A stretch of DNA of 38,529 bases. It comes from Chitinophagaceae bacterium. Lineage in GTDB: Bacteria > Bacteroidota > Bacteroidia > Chitinophagales > Chitinophagaceae. Made by a program: the position numbers and the translations under genes. The notes below the pieces were generated by a model, which saw only the letters and a program-made list of their open reading frames with translations, ran no database searches and had not been told where the DNA came from. Below, in pieces: positions 9,319-18,740 of this stretch; the first letter of the stretch is position 1, and the number at the start of each line of letters is the position of its first letter. The DNA lies in contig CANJJU010000010.1 in the NCBI GenBank assembly GCA_947474815.1, forward strand, positions 1 to 38,529, given 5' to 3'.

Positions 9319-9326
9319 TATCTTTA
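9319..9326 (+). promoter_or_regulatory. Candidate -7 box for pyrG
   Basis: TATCTTTA is one base from TAnnTTTG, and a T-rich stretch lies about 20 bases upstream. It would give a leader of about 150 bases before pyrG. That leader contains a repeated GGTCAAA (9360-9366 and 9382-9388 approximately) but no clear hairpin. Confidence 0.4.
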
Positions 9327-9464
9327 CCCGACCTCTAGGATTTCTTGTTCTCTTTCCTCGGTCAAATTTGAATAATTTTTGTGGTCAAAATGAGCAATTA
9401 CTGGTAATTATATTTAATCATAATTACTGAGTAGTTGATTGTTATTGATGTTTAATTGTATTGA

Positions 9465-11129
<1,665 letters not shown>

Positions 11130-11164
11130 TTCTTTCTTGATTCTTTTATCCTATTTTCTTGATG

Positions 11165-11172
11165 TACCTTTG
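11165..11172 (+). promoter_or_regulatory. -7 promoter box of the SPOUT methyltransferase operon
   Basis: Exact TACCTTTG match to TAnnTTTG. Only four bases separate it from ATG 11177, so transcription should begin at or next to the start codon. No clean TTG lies 19-21 bases upstream. Confidence 0.65.
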
Positions 11173-11176
11173 CGTC

Positions 11177-11716
11177 ATGCAGAAATTAAGCATGACAGAA
11201 TTAAATCGCAAGAGTATAGAAGAATTTAAGCGTTCAGATAAAACGCCCGTAATTGCGGTGCTTGAAAATATTCGCAGTGCGTATAATGTTGGAAGTGTTT
11301 TTAGAACTGCAGATGCTTTCCTTCTCGAATCCATTTATATAACAGGTTATACCGCCAAACCTCCTCATAAGGAAATAAGAAAAACAGCCCTTGGAGCTGA
11401 AGATACAGTTGATTGGCATTTTTTTTCCAACGCATTAGAAGCTATCGATGAACTCAAATCAAACGGCTATAAAGTGTACGCCGTTGAACAAGTAACCAAC
11501 AGTCTCTCGCTCGAAAAAATAAATTTTAATGAAGGCGAAAAAATCGCTGTCATTTTTGGAAATGAAGTCACGGGCGTAGAACAAGAAACGATTTTACGTT
11601 GCGATGGATGCATAGAAATCCCACAATTAGGAATGAAGCATTCATTAAACATCGCCACAGCAGCAGGCGTAGTGTTATGGGAGATTATTAGAGGAAGAAT
11701 GAAACAATTATTGTAA
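11177..11716 (+). CDS. SpoU/TrmH-family (SPOUT) RNA 2'-O-methyltransferase
   Basis: About 179 residues from ATG 11177 (MQKLSMTELNRKSIEEF). The three SPOUT trefoil-knot motifs are clear: NIRSAYNVGSVFRTAD (motif 1, conserved N and R), IAVIFGNEVTGVEQ (motif 2) and IPQLGMKHSLNIATAAGVVLWE (motif 3, SAM-binding knot). The family methylates ribose 2'-OH in tRNA or rRNA with SAM. The target nucleotide here is unknown, and the protein is shorter than the TrmH at 35407. The start is uncertain between 11177 and 11192; the MxKL...ELNR opening favours 11177. A strong -7 box lies immediately before it, and the frame's earlier ATG at 11159 lies upstream of that box. The next gene begins 15 bases after its stop, suggesting an operon with ubiA-like and ruvX. 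Confidence 0.9.
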   Translation: MQKLSMTELNRKSIEEFKRSDKTPVIAVLENIRSAYNVGSVFRTADAFLLESIYITGYTAKPPHKEIRKTALGAEDTVDWHFFSNALEAIDELKSNGYKVYAVEQVTNSLSLEKINFNEGEKIAVIFGNEVTGVEQETILRCDGCIEIPQLGMKHSLNIATAAGVVLWEIIRGRMKQLL

Positions 11717-11731
11717 TCATCAAATAGTTCG

Positions 11732-12610
11732 ATGCAACATATCAAGAAATATCTTTCGCTCATAAAATTTTCTCACACCATCTTTGCGATGCCTTTTGCA
11801 TTGATAGGTTTTTTTCTGGGCTATAAGAAGTTGTATTATGAGGGGTCAATTCATCCAACAGACTCAATTAAAAAACTTTTATTGGTAATAGGATGTATGG
11901 TTTTTGCAAGAAGTGCAGCCATGGCTTTCAATCGTTACCTAGATAAAGAATTTGATGCTAAAAATCCGCGCACAGCTATTAGAGAAATTCCTGCCGGATT
12001 AATAAAAGCCAATCATGCATTGCTTTTCACGATAGGTTGTTGCACTTTGTTTATTTTTTGTTCTTTGATGATAAATTCGCTTTGTTTTTATCTGAGCTTT
12101 GTTGCCTTGTTTGTGATTTTGTTTTACAGTTATACAAAAAGGTTTACTTCTTTGTGTCATTTGGTCCTAGGTGCTGGCCTTAGTTTAGCTCCCATAGGCG
12201 CATATTTGGCTGTAGTAGGACAATTTAACTTATTGCCTATTTTGTTTTCATTGATTGTGTTGTGCTGGGTAAGTGGATTTGATATTATTTATTCTTTGCA
12301 AGATGAAGCTTTTGATAAGCTACATAAATTACATTCTATTCCTGCTGCAGTAGGAATAGAAAAGGCACTTAGAATATCTGAATTGTTGCATCTGTTATCT
12401 GCTATAGGTATAATTTATGCAGGATATTATGGTAATTTCGGTGTTGCTTATTGGATAGGTGCAATATTATTTATTGGGATGCTTATTTATCAGCATACGA
12501 TTGTGAAGCCAACTGACTTGTCTAGGGTGAATGTTGCTTTTATGACAACGAATGGAATTGCCTCTGTTGTACTTTCTATATTTGTAATCATTGATTTAAT
12601 ATTCAATTAA
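11732..12610 (+). CDS. UbiA-family membrane prenyltransferase (probable menaquinone-pathway enzyme)
   Basis: 292 residues, with eight to nine hydrophobic segments expected for the UbiA superfamily. The two Mg-diphosphate-binding motifs are present: NRYLDKEFD (67-75), where NDxxDxxxD is usual, and DIIYSLQDEAFD (184-195). Between them HSIPAAVG, after the second motif, is typical of the 4-hydroxybenzoate polyprenyltransferase-like group. It attaches a polyprenyl chain to an aromatic acid. In Bacteroidota lacking ubiquinone such genes are usually assigned to menaquinone synthesis, including MqnP of the futalosine route. Which route this organism uses cannot be seen here. It lies 15 bases after the SPOUT gene and 18 bases before ruvX. 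Confidence 0.85.
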   Translation: MQHIKKYLSLIKFSHTIFAMPFALIGFFLGYKKLYYEGSIHPTDSIKKLLLVIGCMVFARSAAMAFNRYLDKEFDAKNPRTAIREIPAGLIKANHALLFTIGCCTLFIFCSLMINSLCFYLSFVALFVILFYSYTKRFTSLCHLVLGAGLSLAPIGAYLAVVGQFNLLPILFSLIVLCWVSGFDIIYSLQDEAFDKLHKLHSIPAAVGIEKALRISELLHLLSAIGIIYAGYYGNFGVAYWIGAILFIGMLIYQHTIVKPTDLSRVNVAFMTTNGIASVVLSIFVIIDLIFN

Positions 12611-12628
12611 CAAACCCAGTGTAATAAA

Positions 12629-13042
12629 ATGGCAAGAATCATAGCAATAGATTATGGCGGAAAGCGAACAGGTATAGCAGTTACCGATCCTTTGCAAATT
12701 ATTGCTACCGGACTCACCACGATTTCTTCCCCAGACCTTATTCCCTTTCTTAAAAAGTATATCCAAGAAGAAATAGTGGAGCTGATTATTGTAGGCTTGC
12801 CCAAAAATTGGGACGAGTCTGATACTCATGGAACCCCATTGGCTAAAAAAGCGATCGAACTAATTAAAAAAGAATTTCCTGCAATCCCTGTGATGGATGT
12901 AGATGAAAGATATACATCTAAAATGGCAAAAGACGCCATGTTGCAAATGGGAATGAAGAAAAAGGACCGAAGAGACAAGAAAATTATTGATGAAATAGCG
13001 GCTACAATAATGCTACAGGAATATCTTCAAAGCATTGGCTAA
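12629..13042 (+). CDS. ruvX: RuvX/YqgF-family RNase H-fold nuclease
   Basis: 137 residues, standard length. The RNase H-like fold shows IAIDYGGKRTGIAVTD at the N-terminus (catalytic D8), IIVGLPKNWDES in the middle, MDVDERYTSKMAKDAM and KKIIDEIAATIMLQEYL with the C-terminal acidic residues. The family is annotated as a putative Holliday junction resolvase and is also linked to pre-16S rRNA 5'-end maturation. An rRNA role would fit the neighbouring RNA methyltransferase, but that is inference. Third gene of a tight three-gene set after a single strong promoter. Confidence 0.94.
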   Translation: MARIIAIDYGGKRTGIAVTDPLQIIATGLTTISSPDLIPFLKKYIQEEIVELIIVGLPKNWDESDTHGTPLAKKAIELIKKEFPAIPVMDVDERYTSKMAKDAMLQMGMKKKDRRDKKIIDEIAATIMLQEYLQSIG

Positions 13043-13087
13043 TTGTTAAATGCATTGTAATTCCTTTCTGCTTTTGTAATAACTAGG

Positions 13088-13118
13088 TTGCCTTTTTAGT
13101 TCATATCTGCTACCTTTG
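13088..13118 (+). promoter_or_regulatory. Promoter of def
   Basis: TTG (13088-13090), 20 bases, then TACCTTTG (13111-13118). Both elements match the Bacteroidota housekeeping consensus in sequence and spacing. The def ATG is 41 bases after the box. Confidence 0.75.
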
Positions 13119-13159
13119 CAGACGAAAGGGTGTTTAAAATAATCTTATAATTTTCACTG

Positions 13160-13738
13160 ATGATTTTACCAATAGTGGCTTATGGTTCACCAATACTTAG
13201 AAAGGTATGTGTTGATATCACGCCAGAATATCCGGGATTAGAGAAGCTAATTGCTGACATGACGGAAACGATGTACAATAGCAATGGCGTAGGATTGGCT
13301 GCACCTCAAATTAACAAAGAGATTCGATTATTTGTATTAGATAGTGAACAAATATTTGCCCATCAGGAAGACGATGAACGTGGTACATACCCAGATGAAC
13401 CAGGAGTGAAAGGTGTTTTTATCAATGCTCATATTGTGCAATTAGAAGGAGATGCATGGGCCTACAATGAAGGTTGCTTGAGTATTCCAAAAATTAGAGA
13501 AGATGTTTTACGACAGGAATCAGTAACACTTGATTTTGTAGATGAAAATTTTAAACCTCATCGTAAAACATTCAATGGCTTAACGGCTAGAATTATTTTA
13601 CATGAGTATGATCATTTAGACGGGAAACTTTTTATTGATTACATTTCTCCATTAAAAAAAACATTGCTTCGCAGAAAGCTAGACGATATTACCAAAGGTA
13701 AAATGCATGTTGATTATCGTATGGTTTTTCCAAAATAA
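13160..13738 (+). CDS. def: Peptide deformylase
   Basis: 192 residues, normal size. It removes the formyl group from the N-terminal Met of new proteins and uses a metal ion. All three signature motifs are intact: GVGLAAPQ (43-50), EGCLSIP (104-110, ligand C106) and HEYDH (148-152, two His ligands and the catalytic Glu). An acidic insertion around residues 67-82 (HQEDDERGTYPDEPG) separates the first two motifs, as in other Bacteroidota enzymes. A consensus promoter precedes it. The next gene starts 18 bases downstream and probably shares the transcript. Confidence 0.97.
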   Translation: MILPIVAYGSPILRKVCVDITPEYPGLEKLIADMTETMYNSNGVGLAAPQINKEIRLFVLDSEQIFAHQEDDERGTYPDEPGVKGVFINAHIVQLEGDAWAYNEGCLSIPKIREDVLRQESVTLDFVDENFKPHRKTFNGLTARIILHEYDHLDGKLFIDYISPLKKTLLRRKLDDITKGKMHVDYRMVFPK

Positions 13739-13756
13739 AACTTATAAAGCATTTTT

Positions 13757-14680
13757 ATGAAACATGCTTTGAGTACATTTATTCTTTTTTTCTCTGTTTG
13801 TATTGTTCATTCTCAGTCTCCAAAAGATTCTTTAGTAAATATTGATAACGCTGTCATTACGCTGAAAGAAGTTGTAATTGATACTAAATTGAATACCCCT
13901 TCCTTTATTAATCGCATTAAAAATGACACGAGTTATTATAAGGCTTTTAAAAATCTCCGTGTATTAAATTTTTCTGCAATCAATGATATTCGCATGCTTA
14001 ATAGGAAAGGAGATACGCAGGCTTCCTTGCATAACAAAACAAGGCAACGAATTACGAATAATTGTAGGTCAATGCAAACGATGGAAGAAGCTGTTTCTGG
14101 TGATATGTATAAGGGGAGTGAATTTAATTATTATACCGCTCAACTGTATGCCTCTTTGTTTTTTACAAAGGGAAGTATTTGTGGAGAAACGAATATAGTA
14201 GGCAATGCCGATTTTTCTCCTAAAGGAACTTCGGGTATGGAAAAGCACAAGCAGCAATTAAAAATGTTATTTTTTAACCCAGGCCACAGAATTGAGGGGA
14301 TCCCTTTTCTATCAAATAAAACCGCCATTTTTGATAACGACATTGTCAATAATTATGACATGACTATTGATATGGATTTCTATAATAAAACGAGTTGTTA
14401 TGTATTCAAACAAAAAGTCAAACCTGGCAATGAAAGTGATGTGGTAGTAGACGAAATGACTACTTGGTTTGATGATAGTACGTTTGAAGTAGTTGCAAGA
14501 AATTATTCTTTAAGTTTTGATGCGGGCATATACGATTTTAAAGTAAACATGGAAGTTCAAATGACCAGAGTAAATCATTTACTAGTGCCTTCCTTAATAA
14601 GATACAATGGCAATTGGAAGGCTATTTTTAAAAGAAGAGAGCGGGGCGTTTTTACCGCAACATTGTTTGATTTTGAATAA
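13757..14680 (+). CDS. Exported protein of unknown function downstream of def
   Basis: 307 residues; I do not recognise the family with confidence. An N-terminal signal peptide (KHALSTFILFFSVCIVHSQS, residues 2-21) predicts export. There is no lipobox Cys after the cleavage region. The opening of the mature part (NAVITLKEVVIDTKLNTPSFINRIKNDTSYYKAFKNLR) and the alternating hydrophobic/polar pattern toward the C-terminus (MTIDMDFYNKTSCYVF...FKVNMEVQMTRVNH) suggest a beta-rich periplasmic or cell-surface domain. Its only neighbourhood clue is probable co-transcription with def, 18 bases away, which may be incidental. Its stop codon directly abuts the stop of the opposing DUF3820 gene. Confidence 0.8.
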   Translation: MKHALSTFILFFSVCIVHSQSPKDSLVNIDNAVITLKEVVIDTKLNTPSFINRIKNDTSYYKAFKNLRVLNFSAINDIRMLNRKGDTQASLHNKTRQRITNNCRSMQTMEEAVSGDMYKGSEFNYYTAQLYASLFFTKGSICGETNIVGNADFSPKGTSGMEKHKQQLKMLFFNPGHRIEGIPFLSNKTAIFDNDIVNNYDMTIDMDFYNKTSCYVFKQKVKPGNESDVVVDEMTTWFDDSTFEVVARNYSLSFDAGIYDFKVNMEVQMTRVNHLLVPSLIRYNGNWKAIFKRRERGVFTATLFDFE

Positions 14681-14923
14681 TCAATTATGATGTTGCATCT
14701 TTTTTAATTCTTCTAATATGGATTCAAGTCCATTTAATTTTATTTCATACAAGGTTTTTAGCAGGATCCCCATTTTCCCATTAGGAAATCCTTTTCTATT
14801 AAACCATTCAAGATAACTTACAGGAAGTTTGTATAAAGTGGTCCCTTTATATTTCCCGAAAGGCATTTTAACGGTTATTAATTGTATGAGTATTTGAGGA
14901 TCGGGTCCAAATGATTCATCCAT
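14681..14923 (-). CDS. DUF3820 family small protein
   Basis: 80 residues. The segment MPFGKYKGTTLYKLPVSYLE and the following WFNRKGFPNGKMGILLKTLYEIKLNGLESIL match the DUF3820 pattern: FGKYKG, LP..YL.WF, GFP.G.(L/M)G, YEIK.NGL. The biochemical role is not established. Versions of this motif also occur beside nuclease domains, but here it stands alone. ATG 14923 lies two bases after the rluD stop, so the two are almost certainly translated from one message. Its own stop abuts the opposing gene's stop with no spacer. Confidence 0.88.
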   Translation of the reverse strand: MDESFGPDPQILIQLITVKMPFGKYKGTTLYKLPVSYLEWFNRKGFPNGKMGILLKTLYEIKLNGLESILEELKKMQHHN

Positions 14924-14925
14924 TA

Positions 14926-15975
14926 TTAATCTTCTGCATTTTTAAATTGACTGTACTTTCTCCATTTTTCAATGAGTTGTTGCATGTCTTCAGGAAGTTC
15001 ACTGGTAAAAAGAATTTCTTTTTTTGTGCCGGGGTGAATGAATCCTAACTCTTTTGCATGAAGTGCTTGCCTTGAACAAATATTAAAGCAATTTTCAACA
15101 AACTGTTTGTATTTGGTATACACGGTTCCCTTCACAATTCTATCCCCCCCGTAAAAATCATCATTAAATAAGGGGTGCCCGATATATTGCATATGCACTC
15201 TTATTTGATGCGTTCTACCAGTTTCTAGTCTGCATTCCACCAACGTAACATAATTAAAGCGTTCTAGCACTTTATAATGGGTAATAGCATCTTTTCCGTG
15301 TTCTCCCTCGGGATAAGCTGTAAAGAGCTTCCTGAGGCGCTGATGGCGTCCTACATGAGCTACGATTGTTCCTTCGTTTTCATCAAAGTTACCCCATACC
15401 AATGCTACATATCTGCGGTGTACCGTGTGGTCAAAAAATTGTTTAGCCAATTCGCTCATTGCCTTTTGCTTTTTAGCCATTACAATGAGTCCACTGGTAT
15501 TTTTATCTATTCGATGTACTAAGCCATATCTAGGCAATTCGTTTTCTTCTGATTGGGGAGAATTTTCTTTTAAATGATAAGCTGCGGCATTGAGTAAAGT
15601 TTTGTCAGGGTTACCACTACCTGGATGTGCCACCATTCCAACAGGTTTATTTACAATAAAGAGATCTTCATCTTCATACACGATATCCAAAGGGATATTT
15701 TGGGGAATGATTTCAGATGTTTCGGGTGTATTGGTATCGTAAATAATTACTTTATCGCCACCTTTGATCTTGTAATTATTTTTTATTGGCTTGTCATTAA
15801 CCAATACAAGTTCATTTTCAATGGCTTGTTGAATTTTGTTACGAGTAGCTCCCTCCACTCTTGCCATCAAATATTTATCAATACGAATGGGTTCTTGCCC
15901 CTTGTCAATGGTAATAGATAGCCTTTCAAATAATTCTTCCGATTCTGATGATTCTTCTTCCGTATCTTTTTGCAT
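14926..15975 (-). CDS. rluD: RluD-like 23S rRNA pseudouridine synthase
   Basis: About 349 residues from ATG 15975 (MQKDTEEESSESEELF). An acidic N-terminal tail is followed by an S4 RNA-binding domain (about 30-78, RIDKYLMARVEGATRNKIQQ) and the RluA-type catalytic domain (about 98-320). The catalytic Asp is D157 in GLVHRIDKNTSGLIVMAK. LETGRTHQIRVHM and RQALHAKELGF are further family motifs. RluD modifies three uridines in helix 69 of 23S rRNA; exact specificity here is inferred from similarity. An upstream in-frame extension to 16059 overlaps the lipB promoter and start and is unlike the family. First gene of a two-gene unit with DUF3820. Confidence 0.92.
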   Translation of the reverse strand: MQKDTEEESSESEELFERLSITIDKGQEPIRIDKYLMARVEGATRNKIQQAIENELVLVNDKPIKNNYKIKGGDKVIIYDTNTPETSEIIPQNIPLDIVYEDEDLFIVNKPVGMVAHPGSGNPDKTLLNAAAYHLKENSPQSEENELPRYGLVHRIDKNTSGLIVMAKKQKAMSELAKQFFDHTVHRRYVALVWGNFDENEGTIVAHVGRHQRLRKLFTAYPEGEHGKDAITHYKVLERFNYVTLVECRLETGRTHQIRVHMQYIGHPLFNDDFYGGDRIVKGTVYTKYKQFVENCFNICSRQALHAKELGFIHPGTKKEILFTSELPEDMQQLIEKWRKYSQFKNAED

Positions 15976-16019
15976 TTTATAAAGTTGATAGTTTAAAAAT
16001 TCATGTCCCTTCTTTCCAT

Positions 16020-16027
16020 TATTTTTG
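16020..16027 (+). promoter_or_regulatory. -7 promoter box of lipB
   Basis: TATTTTTG is an exact match to TAnnTTTG. It lies 17 bases before the TTG start of lipB, implying a leader of about 13 bases. Confidence 0.6.
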
Positions 16028-16044
16028 CAAATTAAAACAAAGCA

Positions 16045-16761
16045 TTGGATAAGCAACAAGTGATCTTTACTGATCTTGGAATTTTAGATTACAAAACGGC
16101 CTGGGATTACCAGGAAAATCTGTTGCAGGAGAATGTGACTATTAAAAGTCAGGCTCGAAATACTTCACCCGCTGTCCTTCCAATTGATTTGCCTACTAGG
16201 CATCATTTGCTTCTTTGTGAGCATACACCGGTATACACTTTAGGCAAAAGTGGCAATGTGGCCAATGTGTTGTTGAGTGATATCGAAATGAAACAAAACG
16301 GGATTGAATTCTTTCGTACCAATAGAGGAGGAGATATTACTTTTCATGGTCTGCAACAACTCGTAGGATATCCAATCATGGATTTGGAGAAGTTTTATAC
16401 AGACATAGGCAAATACCTGAGAAATATTGAAGAAGCCGTTATTTTAACAATTGCTGATTATGGAATCAATGGACAAAGAAGCAAGGGGGAAACGGGTGTT
16501 TGGATTGATCCGGATATGCCAGGCAAAGAGCGAAAAATTTGTGCTATTGGAGTGCGTTGCAGTCGGTGGATTACGATGCATGGATTTGCGCTGAATGTAA
16601 ATACGGATTTAGCTTATTTTAATAACATCATTCCTTGTGGTATTCAAAACAAACAAGTTACTTCTATTGAAAAAGAATTAGGTAGAAAAATTGATTTTAA
16701 TGAGGCGAAAGAAAAATTCAAAATGAATTTTGCAAAAGTGTTTGAGGTAGAATTTATTTAG
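16045..16761 (+). CDS. lipB: Octanoyl-[acyl carrier protein]:protein N-octanoyltransferase
   Basis: 238 residues. It moves octanoyl groups from acyl carrier protein to lipoyl domains, the first step of lipoate assembly on enzymes such as the E2 subunit encoded at the right edge. The LipB signature RGGDITFHGLQQLVGYP spans residues 94-110. The catalytic Lys is K164 in KICAIGVR and the catalytic Cys is C198 in NIIPCGIQ. MHGFALNVN is also conserved. No in-frame ATG fits the family length, so the start is taken as TTG 16045, supported by the promoter box at 16020. Its TAG stop directly abuts the opposing gene's stop. Confidence 0.95.
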   Translation: MDKQQVIFTDLGILDYKTAWDYQENLLQENVTIKSQARNTSPAVLPIDLPTRHHLLLCEHTPVYTLGKSGNVANVLLSDIEMKQNGIEFFRTNRGGDITFHGLQQLVGYPIMDLEKFYTDIGKYLRNIEEAVILTIADYGINGQRSKGETGVWIDPDMPGKERKICAIGVRCSRWITMHGFALNVNTDLAYFNNIIPCGIQNKQVTSIEKELGRKIDFNEAKEKFKMNFAKVFEVEFI

Positions 16762-17688
16762 CTACTTATTGCTCTTGATGTCTTTAGGAATTAAAAACTT
16801 ATTTTTTTCTATAAGTCTTCCATCTTCAAAAATTTCGAAATAAAACCAGCCTGAGTGAACGAAATTTTCTTTTTCTATGATTAGGTAATCTTCTTTTATG
16901 TTGCGTATTTCAAAAATTGCCACCTCTTCTTCATTAAAGAATTTAATTTGATAGCTTTTAATCATGGCGGCAGGAAGATGTATGATTAAACTGTTTTGTT
17001 TGCCTGTAAAAACTCTATTGCTTGGGTAGTTGGTTTCTACCGATTTTCTTAGACGCAACACCATGGACGAGTCTATTGATTGATTTATTATAAATGGGGA
17101 TTTGGTTATTTTTTGTTGATCCGCAATATCTGCTCTTTTCAAAGAATCAATTTGTTCTACTGATTCAGATTCCTTTACAATGACTTTTACTTCTTTTTCT
17201 ATTGCAACGATGGTATCTTTCTTTATAATGGCTATAGGATCTTTCTTAATAGCGAGGGTGTCTTTCCTTTTTTCAATAAGGGGAATGGGTGGTGGCATTA
17301 CAACTATAGGTTCTTCAATCATAACAAAAGGGGGTAGTGGAGGATTTTCCCTGAAGGGTATTCTAGAGGGCCCAATTTCGTAACTGCCTCCTTCGAAAAG
17401 TATAGAGACTCGATAATACATTTTATTATAGGGCGGATTGTTATCAGGATATCCGTTTTCTTTATTTGTAGGGTTTAATACAGATCCAATAGTTTTGAAA
17501 TTTCTTAAACTATCATATGATCGTTGTATTAAGATATTTGATATGGGCTTATCATATTCATTCAGCCAGCTTACAATAATTTTTCCATTAAAGTTGTTTA
17601 CGCTGATAGCAGGCAGTGTATTTTGCGCATAAGAATATGCATGAAATAGGAGGGAAGATAAAAAAAATAAAATGACAGTTTTCTTCAT
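16762..17688 (-). CDS. Exported protein with fibronectin III-like head, Pro/charged linker and beta C-terminal domain
   Basis: 308 residues, family not recognised. A signal peptide ends near residue 21 (HAYSYAQ). Residues about 25-105 (ISVNNFNGKIIVSWLNEYDKP... ILIQRSYDSLRNFKTIGSV...YYRVSILFEGGSY) look like a fibronectin type III or similar beta-sandwich: the strand order, W and YYR pattern fit. A linker of about 110-200 is first Pro-rich (ENPPLPPF, VVMPPPIP) and then full of alternating Lys, Asp and Ile. The C-terminal 80 residues (IIHLPAAMIKSYQIKFFNEEE...SGWFYFEIFEDGRLIEKNKF) resemble small beta domains at the ends of secreted Bacteroidota proteins, but I see no definite type IX secretion signal. 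Probably periplasmic or surface located. Monocistronic as far as visible. Confidence 0.72.
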   Translation of the reverse strand: MKKTVILFFLSSLLFHAYSYAQNTLPAISVNNFNGKIIVSWLNEYDKPISNILIQRSYDSLRNFKTIGSVLNPTNKENGYPDNNPPYNKMYYRVSILFEGGSYEIGPSRIPFRENPPLPPFVMIEEPIVVMPPPIPLIEKRKDTLAIKKDPIAIIKKDTIVAIEKEVKVIVKESESVEQIDSLKRADIADQQKITKSPFIINQSIDSSMVLRLRKSVETNYPSNRVFTGKQNSLIIHLPAAMIKSYQIKFFNEEEVAIFEIRNIKEDYLIIEKENFVHSGWFYFEIFEDGRLIEKNKFLIPKDIKSNK

Positions 17689-17763
17689 GCGATATGAGCT
17701 ATTTTTAAAAGAGCTGGTCTCTTTAAAATTTCACTATGCAAATATAGAGGGATGTTGAATGAA

Positions 17764-18660
17764 TTAAAAAACTAAAGTTCCTTTTGAGAGAGAAGCATTT
17801 CCTTGTAACCCGCCGGTATGAAGGCAACAGATTTTGCTTCCCTTAGGAAAGTATCCTTCACTAATTTTATCTAATACTCCATAACACATTTTAGCTGTAT
17901 ATACAAAATCTGTAGGGATGTCAAATTCGGTATAAAAAGCATTCATAAATTCAATCAATTCATTTGTTTTTTTTGAATACCCCCCAAAATGATAATCATT
18001 AAAAAAAGAAGGGATTTTTTTTGTTGAGTCATTTGTTAAAAAGGATAATCTATCCGGCAGGTCGTTCATATTTTTAATAACAGGAATGCCAATGACTTCT
18101 TGAGTTGGTTTTGCATTCAAAACAATGCCGGCTAAGGTAGTGGCGGTGCCTACAGCCATGCAGATATGTGTTGCTGAATGCAATGCTTCATTGTCCATTA
18201 TTTTTGCCGCACCCATTGCTCCCCAATGACTATATCCTCCTTCAGGAACGATGGTGCAATCCTTGTATTTCTCTTTAAATACAGTATAGTTGGTCTCTGT
18301 TCTTGTATAGTCGTTTCTTGAAATATATTCAAGCTCCATGCCGTAATCTAAACAATGCATTAATGTGTGGGAAAGTATTGCAGGCTTTTCTCCTCTTACA
18401 ATGCCTATGCATTGTATTCCTAAAGATTGACAGTAATAGGCTGTAGCAACTAAATGATTAGAGTAGGCTCCTCCGAAAGTGACAATCTTTTTAGGGGAAC
18501 TTTTTAATGCTTCTTTGATAAAATAATGCAGTTTAAAAATTTTATTTCCAGATACAATTGGATGAAGGAGATCTAGTCTGGCAATATGCATAGACACTCC
18601 GTACTGGGTAAATAGAGGGCTGTGAAGAGTATTCAATTTAACAGGTTGGTCCGACAGCAA
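17764..18660 (-). CDS. PLP-dependent ACC deaminase / D-cysteine desulfhydrase-like enzyme
   Basis: 298 residues of the fold II (tryptophan-synthase beta-like) PLP family. The PLP lysine is K40 in HPIVSGNKIFKL, followed by TFGGAYSNH (64-69, cofactor contact), AVGTATTLAGIVL (phosphate-binding turn) and CCLHTGGLQGNAS near the end. Homologues either deaminate 1-aminocyclopropane-1-carboxylate or break D-cysteine to pyruvate, sulfide and ammonia; residues visible here do not let me choose, and D-cysteine desulfhydrase-like activity is the safer guess in bacteria. The start is TTG 18660 (MLSDQPVKLNTLHSPLF), which fits the usual N-terminal length; the next ATG at 18591 would remove conserved sequence. 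Divergent from the nucleotidyltransferase gene. Confidence 0.85.
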   Translation of the reverse strand: MLSDQPVKLNTLHSPLFTQYGVSMHIARLDLLHPIVSGNKIFKLHYFIKEALKSSPKKIVTFGGAYSNHLVATAYYCQSLGIQCIGIVRGEKPAILSHTLMHCLDYGMELEYISRNDYTRTETNYTVFKEKYKDCTIVPEGGYSHWGAMGAAKIMDNEALHSATHICMAVGTATTLAGIVLNAKPTQEVIGIPVIKNMNDLPDRLSFLTNDSTKKIPSFFNDYHFGGYSKKTNELIEFMNAFYTEFDIPTDFVYTAKMCYGVLDKISEGYFPKGSKICCLHTGGLQGNASLSKGTLVF

Positions 18661-18687
18661 TATTGTAATTTTTAAGTTGGTTTATGC

Positions 18688-18695
18688 TATTTTTG
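18688..18695 (+). promoter_or_regulatory. -7 promoter box of the nucleotidyltransferase gene
   Basis: Exact TATTTTTG. A TTG at 18663-18665 lies 22 bases upstream. The box falls inside the in-frame extension that begins at 18684, so it supports the downstream start at 18741. Confidence 0.6.
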
Positions 18696-18740
18696 CTCCT
18701 TGCAAGATTCAAATATAAATTTAAATCAACTTATTTGATT

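Noticed and set aside
18684-18740. Upstream start of the nucleotidyltransferase
   Set aside because: The -7 box at 18688-18695 lies within it, and the family begins close to the LLILAAG loop, matching ATG 18741.
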